A stretch of 64,000 nt of DNA, taken from NCBI GenBank assembly GCA_948099385.1, contig CANUEZ040000156.1:5849501-5913500 (forward strand), given 5' to 3'. Each line of letters opens with the position of its first letter. The stretch's first letter is position 1. A program made the position numbers and the translations under genes. Shown in pieces: positions 1-11,759 of this stretch. The notes under the pieces were generated by a model. The model was not told where the DNA came from. It saw only the letters and a list, made by a program, of their open reading frames with translations, and made no database searches. The DNA comes from Fasciola hepatica. Its lineage: Eukaryota; Platyhelminthes; Trematoda; Plagiorchiida; Fasciolidae.

Positions 1-128
1 ACAGCTAATTGATTCCTATTCTAAACAGCGAAGGCTGGAAAGCTGGTTCTTTTTCTACCAACAGTGACTAGCACCCAAGAAAGAATAAACTGTTTTTAAA
101 TTTATTTCCGGAACGTTATTAAAATTTT

Positions 129-137
129 GGGGGGGGG
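129..137. repeat. poly-G run (9 nt)
   Basis: A run of nine G residues is seen directly. It is a simple mononucleotide tract with no further motif around it. Similar runs occur at 3,448-3,457 and 27,967-27,976. Confidence 0.9.
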
Positions 138-410
138 ACTGTAAAATTCCGAGTAAACCGTCAAATTCAACAGAAAATTGAATTCACTGTCTGCTATACC
201 AGACTTTTGGGAAAAAGCTGTGGATATCATTGGTTCACTGCCACGTACACTTTTTTGACCTTTTTACGAAAAGCATTCAAGCTGGGTGCGCTGATCTCTG
301 TTGATCTTGGTTTGATGAGGCATGATGATTTTGTTGCTACTTACTTATTATTTTACAAAATTTCGTCGAACACGGTCAAAAAATCTGTGCCACAATGCGT
401 TAATCCATTC

Positions 411-680
411 TGAAACTATATAATGGAGAACCCACTTGTATTTTTCACATCGAAAAATTCAACACTACGAGTCGGTGATAAACCGCTTACTGAGTAGATG
501 CTCTACAAGCTGAGCTGTCGCAGAAAGTTCGTTCGGCTGTGAGTAACGCAGGTGAGTATCCAGTGATTCACGAGCCAACATTTCACAATAGACAGCAACT
601 GTTTGGGTTTGAATCAATGAACCAGCCTCGTCGAAAACTTCCCAGGGGAACGAACACAGCGCACCTGAACGTGATCCAAC
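411..680 (-). repeat. dispersed repeat family S1, copy a (tRNA-like 3' half)
   Basis: Read on the minus strand, this stretch contains a tRNA-like A-box segment (CAGCTCAGCTTGTAGAGC, ~506-523). It is followed by a tail with TTTTTCGATGTGAAAAAT and ACAAGTGGGTTCTCCATTAT. Its upstream part aligns by eye with the unit at 49,800-50,040: both have a CGACGAGGCT start, a GTGAATCACTGGAT / GCGCAACACTGATA block, and a GTAGAGCATCT block. The B box is poorly preserved in this copy. I read it as a SINE-like or short non-autonomous retroelement whose 3' half derives from a tRNA. A 73-codon open frame across it (465-686) is not a recognisable protein. Exact ends and target-site duplications could not be defined. 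Confidence 0.6.
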
Positions 681-721
681 GGACATTTGAATATATTCAT
701 AAGATATAATATTGGCACGGG

Positions 722-792
722 GAGCCGGGATCTCACATGATAAAAATCCACTTGCATTTTCACGTCTAAAAGTTCAACACCAAAGGCTGCAG
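722..792 (-). repeat. S1 family 3' tail fragment
   Basis: On the minus strand the segment reads TTTTAGACGTGAAAATGCAA then GTGGATTTTTATCATG. This matches the tail of S1 copies at 411-480 and 49,505-49,560 (GATGTGAGAAATGCAAGTGG in the last one). The upstream tRNA-like part is not clearly present, so this looks like a 5'-truncated copy. Confidence 0.45.
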
Positions 793-1099
793 TAGCTTTT
801 CGTAGCTACGGGGTGCATCGAACACACTAGTAGACATAAGTGCTTGCAATCAACAGCATCGTAAACAAACTGCATCCTTTCCTCTAGTCTTTCATCATTT
901 TTGTTGATTTTCTTATCACACAACTTCCTATTAGTAATACAGGGTAGGGATTGTGGTTGATTAAAAGCCAGCAAATGGGTACGGTGATTGGCTAAATTCG
1001 AACCCAGGAGAGAACAGACTGAAATCTGCCAAGAGGACCACTTTTATCCCTAAATAAATAATGCTTAGCTTTTTCACGTCAGGAAGAATTCAGGAACCA

Positions 1100-3370
1100 T
1101 GAAGTCAAGAAAATGGAACATTCAGTTACTCTAAAAATTGAGATCCTTATTTTGTTCTTTTTATTAATTTCCTCCGTTTGCTGCTGGAGGAGTATCAAAG
1201 GAAACACAAAGTATGAAAATCCACTTGGTGAAGAATCTCTGTTTTCGGCTATCGGTATTATCAACAATAATGCAAATGGGTGACCGATAAACACATTTTG
1301 TGCTCGTACGCAACAACTTCAATGCAGAACCATGTAATTTTATTTGTCTCCAAACCAGCAGGTAGTGCTGACTTTTTATGACAACTATCCTTGTGGTTTG
1401 CTCGTATGCGAGGAGTAGTGATGTTAAAAATTCAGGCAAAACCACATGCTTGCTACTACCAGTGGTTCACAACCATGGCGGACCATAAGTTTCAGAAGGA
1501 AAACGGATCAACTATATTTACTATTAGATGAACCTAAGGGTTGGTTAGAATATAATGTCCATTCACGGTACTAAACAGATTTGGTGTGCCTGAATTCTTT
1601 AGGATTTCCACAGTCCCATTGACTCAGAGTCCATCTTGTAGATGATGAATTAGTTCTTTATCTTATGCACCATTGCGTGTTGCACTTTTGATTCCAATGG
1701 CCAGTATAGTCCTTTGAGTGATCTTTTCAGAATGGATGAAAGTTTACAACTATGCTTAGATGTGCGCTGCTAGTGGGTAACTGCATGAACTGGACCTTAA
1801 AGTTGCGCATGCAGCACAGGTCTCACGATGAATAATGAACAGACAAACCGTCTTGCATGGAATAATTCACGAATCTCTCGTGGAACAAAGCATGGAGCAT
1901 TGTCCTGGAAAACTAATATCTACCCGAGCGATTTATTTTCATTGAATTCTGAGACTTTCTCAGTCAAAAGGATGAAGATTTCCCCAGCATTCGAGGAGTC
2001 TCAAACTGAAGTCCACCAACAAAGCTAAACGTGTTTTATTCAATGATGACGGTAAGTGTAATATATCGGCTCTGAGCGGGATAAATTTGCGGGGATATTC
2101 CTATACTTAATTACATGTTTTTTAGCATTCTACAGTTCATTCAGTACCAAACACGTATGCGATAAACAAACTCATTGCCAAATCACAGGCCTCGTGATTT
2201 GAAGTACGTTGATGAAGCCATTACGTACTTCGTCCTGTTGGGCTTGCAATGCGGCCTTCACATCTGGTGATACTAGCCTGGCTCATTGAAAACAGTCACT
2301 ACCTTATGTCCAACGTGTCGTGAAAGTGCCTGGGAATATGCTCGTGCTAGATTAGGTGGGAAGATTGCTGAAGCTAATTTTTTGATAGCAGTGCCAGTAA
2401 GATGGTCCCAATAATTCAACCTGCTAGCTGTTCGACTTCTGTATTGTATACCTGGAATGGTTCTTCTTTCAAATATCTCGGTAAATGACGGTCACATTGG
2501 CGGCTAAACACGGAGCAAGATACGGCCCAAATTGTCAGTAACTGCAAGCCTCTGCAATTCAACTTTGATCCTCTTCGGGGGTAGTGCTGGGACAGTTCAC
2601 TTTTGGTGATTCTGCTCATCACCATCGCGATGGCAATATAAGCGAGTGATGAAGTGGGTTCAAGTTACTTTGTAGACAACACTCATAGTTATGCGAACTA
2701 GAATTTTCTCCTCTCTCAGCAAGTTTGGCAGTCATTATTGAAATAGAGTATTTGACAATATAGATATCGTGACTTAGGCAGATGATGAAATAATCTCTCC
2801 TAACCATATCATATAAGTACAATCATGAAAGATATAATAACCAAAAAAAGAGGGATTCCACCAAATTATCCGGGAAGTATCGCTATCTAAATATAACAAG
2901 GGTTAAGTAAAAAAGGTTCTGCTAATCAGAATGATTATAGTTCCATATCTTGCCAGTAGTGAGCTTACTTTGATCAGAGCTCTTTACCCTGGCAACCAAG
3001 GTCAAACTAATTCAGCCACCAAATCGCTGGAAAGAACCAAAGTAAATTAGAGAAAATTTTGCATAAATTATATTATGTCCTGATATACCTGAATGGTCCT
3101 ACCAATTCAGGTGTTCTCCACACGATGAGCATATGCCCATATTTAAACATGTTTCGCTTCTTTTGTTTCATTTTAGTATATAATTTACTTGCCAGTGGAG
3201 TTTTTGTGTGATGACACTTTGCTTGGCTGACTGTCCTTAAACTTGGTGGGATGCATTTGCTCGAAGAAAACGGAACATTTACCATGTCTCCCTTTGAAGC
3301 TGTCAGATATTGCTATCTGTCATGAAAGATGACGTGAACGGAATAAACTCGGATTATTAGATCCACCCGG
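1100..3370. other. unassigned non-coding stretch
   Basis: AT-rich sequence with only short open frames (up to 93 codons on the minus strand, 1,164-1,445). None shows a recognisable domain. I see no repeat, RNA gene or element terminus here. It is probably intergenic, intronic or too decayed to read. Confidence 0.5.
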
Positions 3371-3374
3371 ACCG

Positions 3375-3570
3375 AAGTGTGGTGGCGCAGTGATACCACA
3401 CCCGCTTCTGAAGTAAAAGCACGCGGGTGTGAATCCTGGATATGGCAGGGGGGGGGGAACCAAGGATGAGTTCCAACAAGAGCGAAATGCCAGTCCGGTA
3501 CTTCCGAGGGCAGGGTTTTGCGGATAACTTGGGAATCGTGAAGTCCAAAGGACTGTCAGTCAGGAAAAAT
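3375..3570 (+). repeat. tRNA-derived SINE-like unit (family S4)
   Basis: A pol III-type promoter layout is visible. An A-box-like TGGCGCAGTGAT lies at 3,383-3,394 and a B-box-like GGGTGTGAATCC at 3,425-3,436, about 40 nt apart, as in a tRNA gene. The region between them does not keep a convincing cloverleaf and the 3' half runs into a poly-G tract, so this is a tRNA-derived repeat and not a tRNA gene. The downstream border at about 3,570 is a guess. An 84-codon open frame (3,442-3,696) overlaps it and is not recognised. Confidence 0.5.
3448..3457. repeat. poly-G run (10 nt)
   Basis: Ten consecutive G residues lie directly after the B-box region of the S4 SINE-like unit. Confidence 0.9.
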
Positions 3571-3699
3571 ATCATCAATTCCGCACACCATTGGCAAGTG
3601 TTTGCGAGATATATAGGACATGGTCATTACGCATTAATAGGTGACCTTTTACACCGAAATGAATGTCAGGCACACCGCTCGTCACCGTTTCATTAACAT

Positions 3700-4810
3700 T
3701 ATATGTACGAACGCAATACTGTTCCAATACCACCAATAAGGGACATTTGTTGTAAAACTACAAACAGATGATTAGTGCTCTATGTCCTATAAGTGATAAT
3801 TTATCAGCTATCTGTTCTTCCGATATCACTCGTCTGCTTCTGACAAGAACTGCAAAAACTTTTTCTGCGAACATTTCAATAATTAATATAAAATGCCTAC
3901 AGCTTATGTCACAGTTCACGAGGCGAAATTATTTCTCCGCAACTATTTCCTCTTTCCTGAGCTTTTCGTAATACATTACAACACAAGTCTGAATCATAAA
4001 AATCTACAGTACTCGATGTCAGTCACCTTAGTTTTCCCGTGGTCATCTGACGATTGAAATTGTGCTATTTTGGTCATCCTCATAAATTAGTCGGAAAAGC
4101 TGAATCCAAAGATTACTTAAAATGGTGAGTATGACTTATTGTTCAACAGATGAAGGTAAGGATAACCATGGATGATTCTTGTCATTGAGAAATGAATGTT
4201 CATCGTTCGGAAAACGCTGCTGAATTTGCTGGTACGATTCTGCTTATATAAACAATTATAAACGAAGCAAATACTCGGAGAATAATTTTATTTGGGGATT
4301 TCAGCAGTCAACTCACGGTGCACAGTTGCGACAGCTGAGAAAAACCTTTGGTTTATTTTCAATGCGATCCACGGATTTCAGGAAACCCTCATATCGTTCT
4401 ACTGCCTTGTAGATTAGGCGTTCTGGTTAAAGGCTCGCGGTGGGTCCACTTATTCAACCCTTTACTTTGGTCTGGGTGACCAAGTAGTATCCACGTCACA
4501 TACTAACATGAAACCTCTAATTATATGATTACTTTTTATCGCCCTTGATTCAGTTCATTCACTCTAGCTACACAAGCTTTGAACGGGGTGATGGTGGTCG
4601 GACAAAACCAACCACCTATTACCACACCACCCATTTTCATCCAATTTTTCACACACCACAATAATATCACCAATCCATGTGTTTCTCAAGTTGCCATCTA
4701 TAAAGATGCGGGCCATGCAAATGAGATTCCTCCTTCAGTTGTTTGCAGCTCACCAAAACCACTACTGAGACCTGTTGTGTTACTGAGCGTGTAGCCCTCA
4801 TTGTTCGCTC
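3700..4810. other. unassigned non-coding stretch
   Basis: AT-rich, with short open frames only and no recognisable domain or repeat. It ends where the non-LTR endonuclease similarity begins. Confidence 0.5.
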
Positions 4811-4814
4811 TCTG

Positions 4815-5890
4815 ATGTAAATAGGCCAACAAACAGCTTTAGCGCGCACATTCAAGACACTGGCCATTGACGTCCGCTGCCTATCCGGAAACCGGATCCA
4901 GGACCTCACCGACGTATTTCGTCCAAATTCACCCTCAGGACAAGCTTCTACTCAGCGCTTACCTCGGGAGGCCGAAGCTTTTGCATCTGGTCATGCAGAT
5001 GTATGAATCGCATTGAGTGATAAAGCCTAGTCTGCGCGAGGCCACTGAATCCCAGTCAACAGCAGATTATGTGCGATTCGCTTAAAGGGTTCGTTTAAAT
5101 CTAACGAAGACCGCGACGGCAATCGTTGTCTGTATGGTGGATCTGCAGCGCCCCTATCGACTGCACTCCGTATATAGTCAAAGAAGTATTCTACCAGCAG
5201 CTTCACGAACTTCTTGAAGAGGCATCTTTTAGAGATATAGTGGTACTGGCTGGAGATCTGAAGGCTCAGATTGGCCATCCAGGTCCAGACAAGCGAATGT
5301 TTGAGGGCTAAAGCGGAGTCAATCATCAAAGCACCAATAACGGCAATCGACCACTCTATCTTCACGCAGACCATCACCTATTCTTGTCGAGTACGAAATT
5401 CCGGCGCAGCTTTCTTAACACAGTCATATGGCGACCGCGACCTGCTAATCAGTCTTCGATATAGACAGGCCAAATAGCCGTAAGCTACCACTGGCGTGGC
5501 TCAGTCAAATCTTGTACGTCATACTGGAGCACTCATCTAGATTCGTATCACGCACTAAAGTGCGCCGAGTTCATAGTTCGGTTTCCACCAAGTCAAACGT
5601 CCGCTGTCAACGGGTAGATGTATACCGACTTTGCCGAAAGTCGATCCAGGAGAAATATCAGAATGAGCTTGCAGCCCAGCTGCGTAGACACGCATACAAA
5701 TTCGTGTCAGACGGCTGGCAACACATCCAAGACGCCATAAAAGCAGCGAGTACCGCATCACGTAGAATAGTCACGCGGCATACAGTCTGGATCTCATCAG
5801 GCTCTCTGGAATTGCTAGACTGCCCCTGTATATCCCGGATGGAAGCGAAGACCACGATGCCCGCACCCAACTACGGCGAAATTTAATTAG
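4815..5890 (+). pseudogene. non-LTR retrotransposon endonuclease (APE-type), degenerate
   Basis: Reading all three + frames gives a broken apurinic-like endonuclease of a trematode-type LINE (RTE/CR1-like; exact clade not resolved). Recognisable blocks in order are: IQDTGH near 4,850; APIDC (family APTDC) at ~5,151; VFYQQLHELLEEASFRDIVV ~5,185-5,244; LAGDLKAQIG at ~5,248; DHHLFLSSTKF at ~5,370; and a WRGSV block with LDSYHALKCAE at ~5,500-5,565. Past the endonuclease comes the linker before RT (YQNELAAQLRRH, then RRIVTRHTVWISSGSLELL, to ~5,815). In this family the catalytic site normally reads GDMNAQ and SDH. Here it reads GDLKAQ (Asn to Lys) and SYH (Asp to Tyr), so both catalytic motifs are damaged. 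Several frameshifts and stops occur. The family is fairly secure and the gene is certainly dead. Antisense open frames at 5,027-5,377 and 5,555-5,870 are shadows. Confidence 0.75.
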
Positions 5891-5929
5891 AATCATGCGC
5901 AGCGATTGGGAGAATAGGTGATCAGAAAA

Positions 5930-6265
5930 CCTAGCCAAAATGAACCTAGACTGGATTGAAGGCTACGTGGAAAACCGAATGGCGAAAGCTCAAGCACGGT
6001 TCTGCAATTTGCGTCACCTGTGGAGACGTCGTGACATCTCTCTCCGACTGACAGTCACGGTGTACGTCACTTCTGTGCGTAATGTGCTCCCAAACGCTTA
6101 TGAGACCTGGCCTGTTGTCCGTGTTCCATCATCGATGCCTGATAAGTATCTCCCGGGTTTGGTGGCAACAGCACATGAGCGATTCCACAGTTCGACTACG
6201 CATCGTAATGGGTCACTCTCACTGTTTCAACCTGTGTGGGTGGCGATCGCTCATTGTTAGTGCAT
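5930..6265 (+). pseudogene. C-terminal part of the same LINE, post-RT region
   Basis: A 106-codon frame from 5,940 contains FCNLRHLWRRRDI (family FANLRHLWRRRDI), then LPNAYETWPVVRV (family VLLYGSETWPLRV). In another frame it continues as FHHRCL...ISRVWW (family FDHRCLRNIARICW). This is the region that follows the fingers/palm/thumb of the reverse transcriptase in this type of LINE. Only about 50 bp separate it from the pre-RT linker upstream. The whole RT catalytic core, normally several hundred residues with a YADD box, is therefore missing. The product of an intact element would copy its own RNA at a nicked target. This copy cannot. Confidence 0.75.
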
Positions 6266-6299
6266 CAGAGTGTCTCTTCCAAAGGTCATGCCGTGCGTG

Positions 6300-9200
6300 A
6301 TGGTGTACGCCTTGCACAGACTGACACAATGCATAGTCTCTCACAGGTGTCGCGTAGTAGAAAACAGTTTTGTGCATCGAGTGGATGACATTACCGATTT
6401 TATCCGTTAGACCACTGTTCAGTGTAGCTCAGTGCGAATGTGTTGATTTGTTTGGTTACGCAATTTCCCCCTATTCTGTCAATATAGATGAGTTTTCAAT
6501 CACACTCGGTAAATTCATTTAAATTCCATTCACAAATGCAACTGTTCTTTTACAAGTGGTGTTTTATCCAATCTTCTCAACATATTGCGTAAGAATGATG
6601 ATGCAATGGTGGTGGCCCCTACAGAGGCTGATAATACCACGATGGCCACCAGTGTTGTGTCTCTTATCCTTTTGGTTCAATTCCCAACAAAGCCTGTATA
6701 AAAAGCAGATGAATGCAACAAATTACAGAAGACCTTTATCTAAATTTAGGTAAAAGCAATGTGGTTTATCTCTGTTTTTTTCTGTGTGTGATATCACCTG
6801 CAAAATTATGCACCTCTACATTACTTCGCATTATCTGTATGAGGGAATCAACGACTCGGTCTAGTTAACTCGCGCAAGCATCCATCAACTTATTGCCACG
6901 ACTATTTGGTTATGATAAAACCAACGAAGTTTCATGTTCTCCATTTGGGTAATGTGATTAGATAGCGGCTTCAATGGCCTCCATTGCATAAGGTTTATTA
7001 GGACGATATTATTATCTCCACTGAGAAACATTTTGGGATTTTACATTTTAGAAAGGAATGAGGGGTTTGAAACTCGGTGTCCCGAATCATAAAATGCCCC
7101 ATGAACCCCTATGGCTATTCTCTCTGCAGATCTTCCTGATTACCCGCTACATGTTTTGACTAACGAAATTTGCTCAACCCAGCGTACTTCAACGCCATAT
7201 TTCCTTCTCTATCCGCTCTTATGATTTCAAGAGTTCGTTTTTGTTTGTGTTGGTGAACCATATCCTTGGGAGAGAAGACTCCCGAAATGCTGTCTTCCTG
7301 AATCCACTGGTGATTTGCTTTCGTGTACATAATGGGGTTTGTAAGTTGGCAAACTTCTGGCTTCGTACTTGTTTCGAATGACTCAAATGCAAACAAAAAT
7401 GAATACCAATATGGAATTGATGCGAGAAAAAGAACTCGTTTTCATCTGCCTGAATATTTGTGCACCTTGCATGTAGAGAGACTAAGCGTTACTTTGCTGT
7501 ACATAGCTATCGGTATTTGCAATCAAAGTACCAGTCATTTTATGACAGAATAAAAAAGCAGAAAATCTATCCATTCTCTTGGAAATGTGAATGAATGTTC
7601 CAGCAAACACATTTTTCTATGTAATTCCTTCTGTATCAACCGGAAAATCAATGCGCTAATGAAAGCATTTCTTTTATTTTGCACATTTTGTTTCCGAGAA
7701 GCGAAAACGTGTCCACAAGCAAATTAACATGTATGACAGAATACAAAAATGAACGCCCCTTGATTTGTATTCATCACTTTGGTACCAGAAATAGCAAGTG
7801 TGAGGAAAATCAATTTGTTCAAAATTAGCATTCGTGATTCTGGACTCCCCGGGTTATTTCAAATTCTGACAAGTTACATCTGAAGACTCAATAACAATGT
7901 CAAAGTCACCCACTTAACAAAGTTCAGAAGAATTCACTATTATATAAGGGCAAACCATTTCTTGAAATTGGCGTGAGCTGATGCTTCCAAATTTGCGATA
8001 CAAACCTAAGACTAATAAACATTGTTTTTCAAAACATACTAACATATAACTGGAAAAACCCACTAGTTTCTTGTTACCGAATAAACTATTCATCTCATTT
8101 TAAACTGTGGGTGGTGATGGAAACTTGGTTATGAAATATCTCGCCGTCAGTTAAATTGCAGGGATATATAAAACAGGAACTCGTTGAATATGTATCAAAT
8201 TCGTTGTATTCGAGCACCGAAAACAGTTGCCCGCTTCAACCTACACTCTATTTCGAATTTTCTAAATGGACTCCGCTATTTTATCATAGTATGCTGATCA
8301 CAGTTATTAAAATAGAAAGTCACATATTTATGTTAACGAGAAATGAATAAATGGGTCCACAAGGAGAATAACTTTAAAACGAAATCATCAGATGTGGATG
8401 TTTGTTATGTCGATTGTAGATACTTAACTAGTTTCTGTCTTGAAGCTTTGGAACCACACGAAATCTGTTGAATTCCTTTGTGGAATTTTTTTTGCAGCCA
8501 CCGAATTGGATTCAGTTTGTCTAATTGTGACTCTATGAAAGCGAACACAGTTGGATCCAGAATAGCAAAACTGACCTTTTCGCAGACTGAGATTATTCAA
8601 AATTGAAAAAAATAGTGGACGCGTGGATAATCGAACGCCATGCTTCAACCCAAAATTTGGGATATATATTTTAGGGCTCTCGATTTGAACTGAGGGTAAT
8701 CATTGAAATATGTCGATAAATAAGCGGAAAATACTAGCTAATATTTTACTTACCATACAATTCAGCGTTAACTTTCTTAATGGTCATTCACCTTCGATGC
8801 ACGTTGTGTTCTCGGCCTCTCTCATTGCTGAACACCTATTTATATTGAAGCAGGGCACAAATCAACCCTCCATGGAAATAAAGAGACAAATCTCCGGTCA
8901 TGAACCATAACAACCCTGCCACTAGTGTGGCTACTTTTATTTTGTGCTCTATTATATTTGTTGATTTTGGGCTATCGATGTTACTTTTGAAAGTTGAATG
9001 AATTTACCTTCCCAGTGAAACCAGTTGAGATCCAGCTTCGTACGTTGATGAGACAGTGTTTCAGTCTTGCATTATTACCTTGGCAATTATCGGTGTAAAA
9101 TGCTGGTTAAGAATCTTTTTAGGGAGCCCTTTAAGAAGAGTGAAACCTCAAAATCGTCGGTTGCCGTACATGGTAGATTAGCCCGCTGAAATCAGTTGAC

Positions 9201-11250
9201 CACTGGGATTTATTCAGCGATTAATTCCAGGTGTCTTGGTCATGATCCTTGTTTCTTTCTTTTTTTGTAACCAATCGTCTTAGTTTTAAGGTGAAGCCCA
9301 TATATATGCCTCTTTGCTTAGATACAGTGCAAGCAAGTAGGGGTTCTCTCAGTCCTGTGGCAGAAGTGCGTCCTATGGGTAAACCAATACCACATGATTG
9401 TTGTCAGTTTCTTTTTTGTTTCTATATGCGGAGGCAAGAATGTTGGACAGTAAATTTGAGCAGTTGGCGATTATTTTTAATCACTGAACCTTATATGTTC
9501 GGCCTAGAGAGCAGTCACACCTAATGACTGTTGGAGCAAATGTTCTGGACAACTTCGGGTAGAATTAAGATCATTTACATCTTTATCCACCAACAATAAC
9601 ACCAACAACGTTAGCTTCTCCACTGTATCCATCTTCCATTGGAAAATCTATGAACAATAACTTCGAAATTCGTGGTCTTTGCCTCTCCATTCGAAGCTGA
9701 ATAATAAACGAGAAGTTGGAACCCTGATGCTAAGTGTTCAAGAACAGACTGACTGGCTTACTGCCCACGAATCTATCCCATTAGTATATAGGTTGGAGGG
9801 TTAGCCTGGGATGGAGAGATCAACTCCGATTATTGAGCTGGGCTATTAGGACTCTTCTACAATGAACTACGGTGGTAGTGCATTTGATGTTGTTAGTGGT
9901 TCAGACAAAGTAGTTTCAAAGTGACAATATTTGGAGGTCCGCAGGCAGTTCTGTGCCAGCAAATGCAATTATCCAGTGACGACCTGGACATTTCAGTAAG
10001 GAAGCTTGCGTGACAACTCTATGAAGTTACGCTGACATCATCAACAAAATAATTCCTAAAATACCTAGGAGTTGACTGTTATGGCGAAACTCATTAACAG
10101 GTTTTTTATTTACCCAAAGGAGTGTGGCGATGATTTTTATTCCATAATCGTCAACATTTCTCTCATGAAATTAGAGAACGTTGTTGGGAATTCATATCCA
10201 GTGAGTCACATACGCCCATTGTTGGAACGCAGATATATGCAAATCAGGTTACTCGTTTTTATACGGCTTCATGATTCATTTCCCAAGCTCCTTTACATCA
10301 CGTTTACTCTTTGCATACAATCGAGTTCAGCAGTCAACTGGCATTCACATTTTGCTGACAACGCAGTTAAGCAAATTTTCAAATAATATCATGAGTGTAT
10401 TGATGATAAATAACTGTAATGAATGTTAGTATAAGGCAATATTCCGTATATGGATATAACGATAAGCCGCTAATTTTGTCATGTGAAGGAAATAATTGTT
10501 ACTCAAATGGGAATGTTATTGATCATAGTAAACTTCGTCAACACTGGCTCATTATGGTTGCACAGGGGATCAAAAGCCAATCACTCTCAACTTAACAAGA
10601 TATATCACACAAACATAAACTGTACGACATCGATTGATTTCCCATTTATTCCTGGAAGTCACAATTGTACGTCTGTCCTGACACATTTCAGTCACAGTAA
10701 CCGAAGCATTCAATAGTGATAATTTTTCGAGGAATATGCCGAATTATTGACATTAAATTTGTTCCGATAAATAACATTATCGCTGACCATAGTGAGTCTG
10801 ATTTCCGTAATTTCATGGCTGCAAAACTTAGAATCAGCAGTGAAAATATCTACACACTGCCGTTCGATCTTCACTAGTAAGTTTAAAGGGATTTAGAAAC
10901 GCTGATGGAACGAACTGACGTTTCTGATATTCATGCTATGCGAAATTCTAGTCAAATATTTGTTAGTTTTTTGAAATGATCAAACATCAGACACAGACTA
11001 TGGGCATAAAATCCGAATGAATCACTATATTAAAATGAGATAAGTAACTGAAATTAGTTTTGCATCGAGGGAAGTTGTTGATCGAAACATATGGCGAGAT
11101 CACTCGAAGTTAGCCTAATAATTCATGTTCTAAACTCTAGAGGATAACCATCCCAGGTCCACAAAAGTAAAGAAGTACAATAGGAGGCCCTAAGTTTGCC
11201 ATGAACGGCTTGCTATATTTAAAAAGCCTGTTGTTATACTCAGAAAACTG
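6300..11250. other. unassigned non-coding stretch
   Basis: About 5 kb with open frames of at most 104 codons (10,072-10,386) and no recognised domain. A minus-strand GTTCGATTATCC near 8,630 resembles a pol III B box, but no A box could be matched to it. No element ends were identified. Confidence 0.45.
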
Positions 11251-11254
11251 TAAG

Positions 11255-11420
11255 GAGTCCGCCCGGATAGCTTGGTCATCCGACATTTGGCTGATTATCG
11301 TCCAATCCGGGTGCCAATCTCTGTGGGGTCCCCATGGAGGCGCACTACTGGCAAATGCCGAATCGGTCAGGTGAAAAGGCCATACATTACCCCCATGGTT
11401 TCCAGTGGTGAGTTGGGCTT
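11255..11420 (+). repeat. tRNA-derived SINE-like unit (family S3), copy a
   Basis: The head reads CCCGGATAGCTTGGTCATCC, with an A-box-like TAGCTTGGTCAT at 11,268-11,279. A weak B-box-like GGTGCCAATCT follows about 40 nt later. The body (CACTACTGGCAAATGCCG, then AATCGGTCAGGTGAAAAGGC) matches by eye the stretch at 40,790-40,860 (TCGGTCTGAAAAGGCC). I read it as a tRNA-derived SINE family. It lies about 260 nt upstream of the hammerhead at 11,681, and I see no proof that the two belong to one element. Confidence 0.5.
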
Positions 11421-11584
11421 GGATGCTCTATGATGAATCATTTGATTGCAGTTGATATATTTGATGATTTTGTTCTTCATTCCATGCCACATATTAAAAA
11501 TCCGAACATCGGACTGTGTGACCTCGTTCGGGAAGTGAGTTTAACTGATCGACAATGGAGTGTTTTACAGATAACCTCGTGTTG

Positions 11585-11680
11585 GACTCTTCACACTTAC
11601 ACACTCATAAAGATTCAAGCGCGATTTCAGTGGGAAAATGAACTATGGAGTGTACAAGCATAGGAATGATTGGCCTCAGT
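11585..11680 (+). repeat. 5' flank of hammerhead repeat, diverged copy
   Basis: AGATTCAAG...GATTTCAGTGG at 11,611-11,633 aligns with AGATTCAAG...GATTCCAGTGG at 20,473-20,494. The upstream CTCTTCA word at 11,587 matches CTCTTCA at 20,439 in the same order. Both lie 60-80 nt upstream of stem I of their hammerhead. The unit that carries the ribozyme at 20 kb therefore seems present here too, more diverged. The alignment is short and was made by eye. Confidence 0.45.
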
Positions 11681-11745
11681 GTACCGGGTATGCATACATG
11701 ATAAACAGCAATAACTGTGAAACTGGTCACGTGCTTCCGGGGATG
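11681..11745 (+). ncRNA. hammerhead ribozyme-like motif, type I, copy A (core mutated)
   Basis: Predicted fold, read directly from the sequence. Distal stem I is CCGG (11,684-11,687) with CCGG (11,737-11,740). Proximal stem I is GCATAC (11,692-11,697) opposite ACGTGC (11,729-11,734), with two mismatches next to the core. The catalytic box ATGATAA (11,698-11,704) differs from the invariant CUGAUGA at two positions. Stem II is ACAG/CTGT closed by loop CAATAA (11,705-11,718). GAAA (11,719-11,722) is intact. Minimal stem III is C-TG-G. The expected cleavage triplet GTC ends at 11,728. The arrangement (GAAAC, two-base loop, GUC) is that of minimal type I hammerheads known from Penelope-like elements and salamander satellite RNA. 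The first C and the G of the catalytic box are lost, so this copy is probably inactive. Confidence 0.7.
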
Positions 11746-11759
11746 TTTTTTTGAAGTCG

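Noticed and set aside
985..1015. Minus-strand GGGTTCGAATTTAGCC, a B-box-like word
   Set aside because: The B-box match is good but no A box or family body could be aligned, so a single short word is not enough.
5027..5377. 116-codon minus-strand open frame
   Set aside because: Antisense to the LINE endonuclease, where the plus strand carries the recognised motifs.
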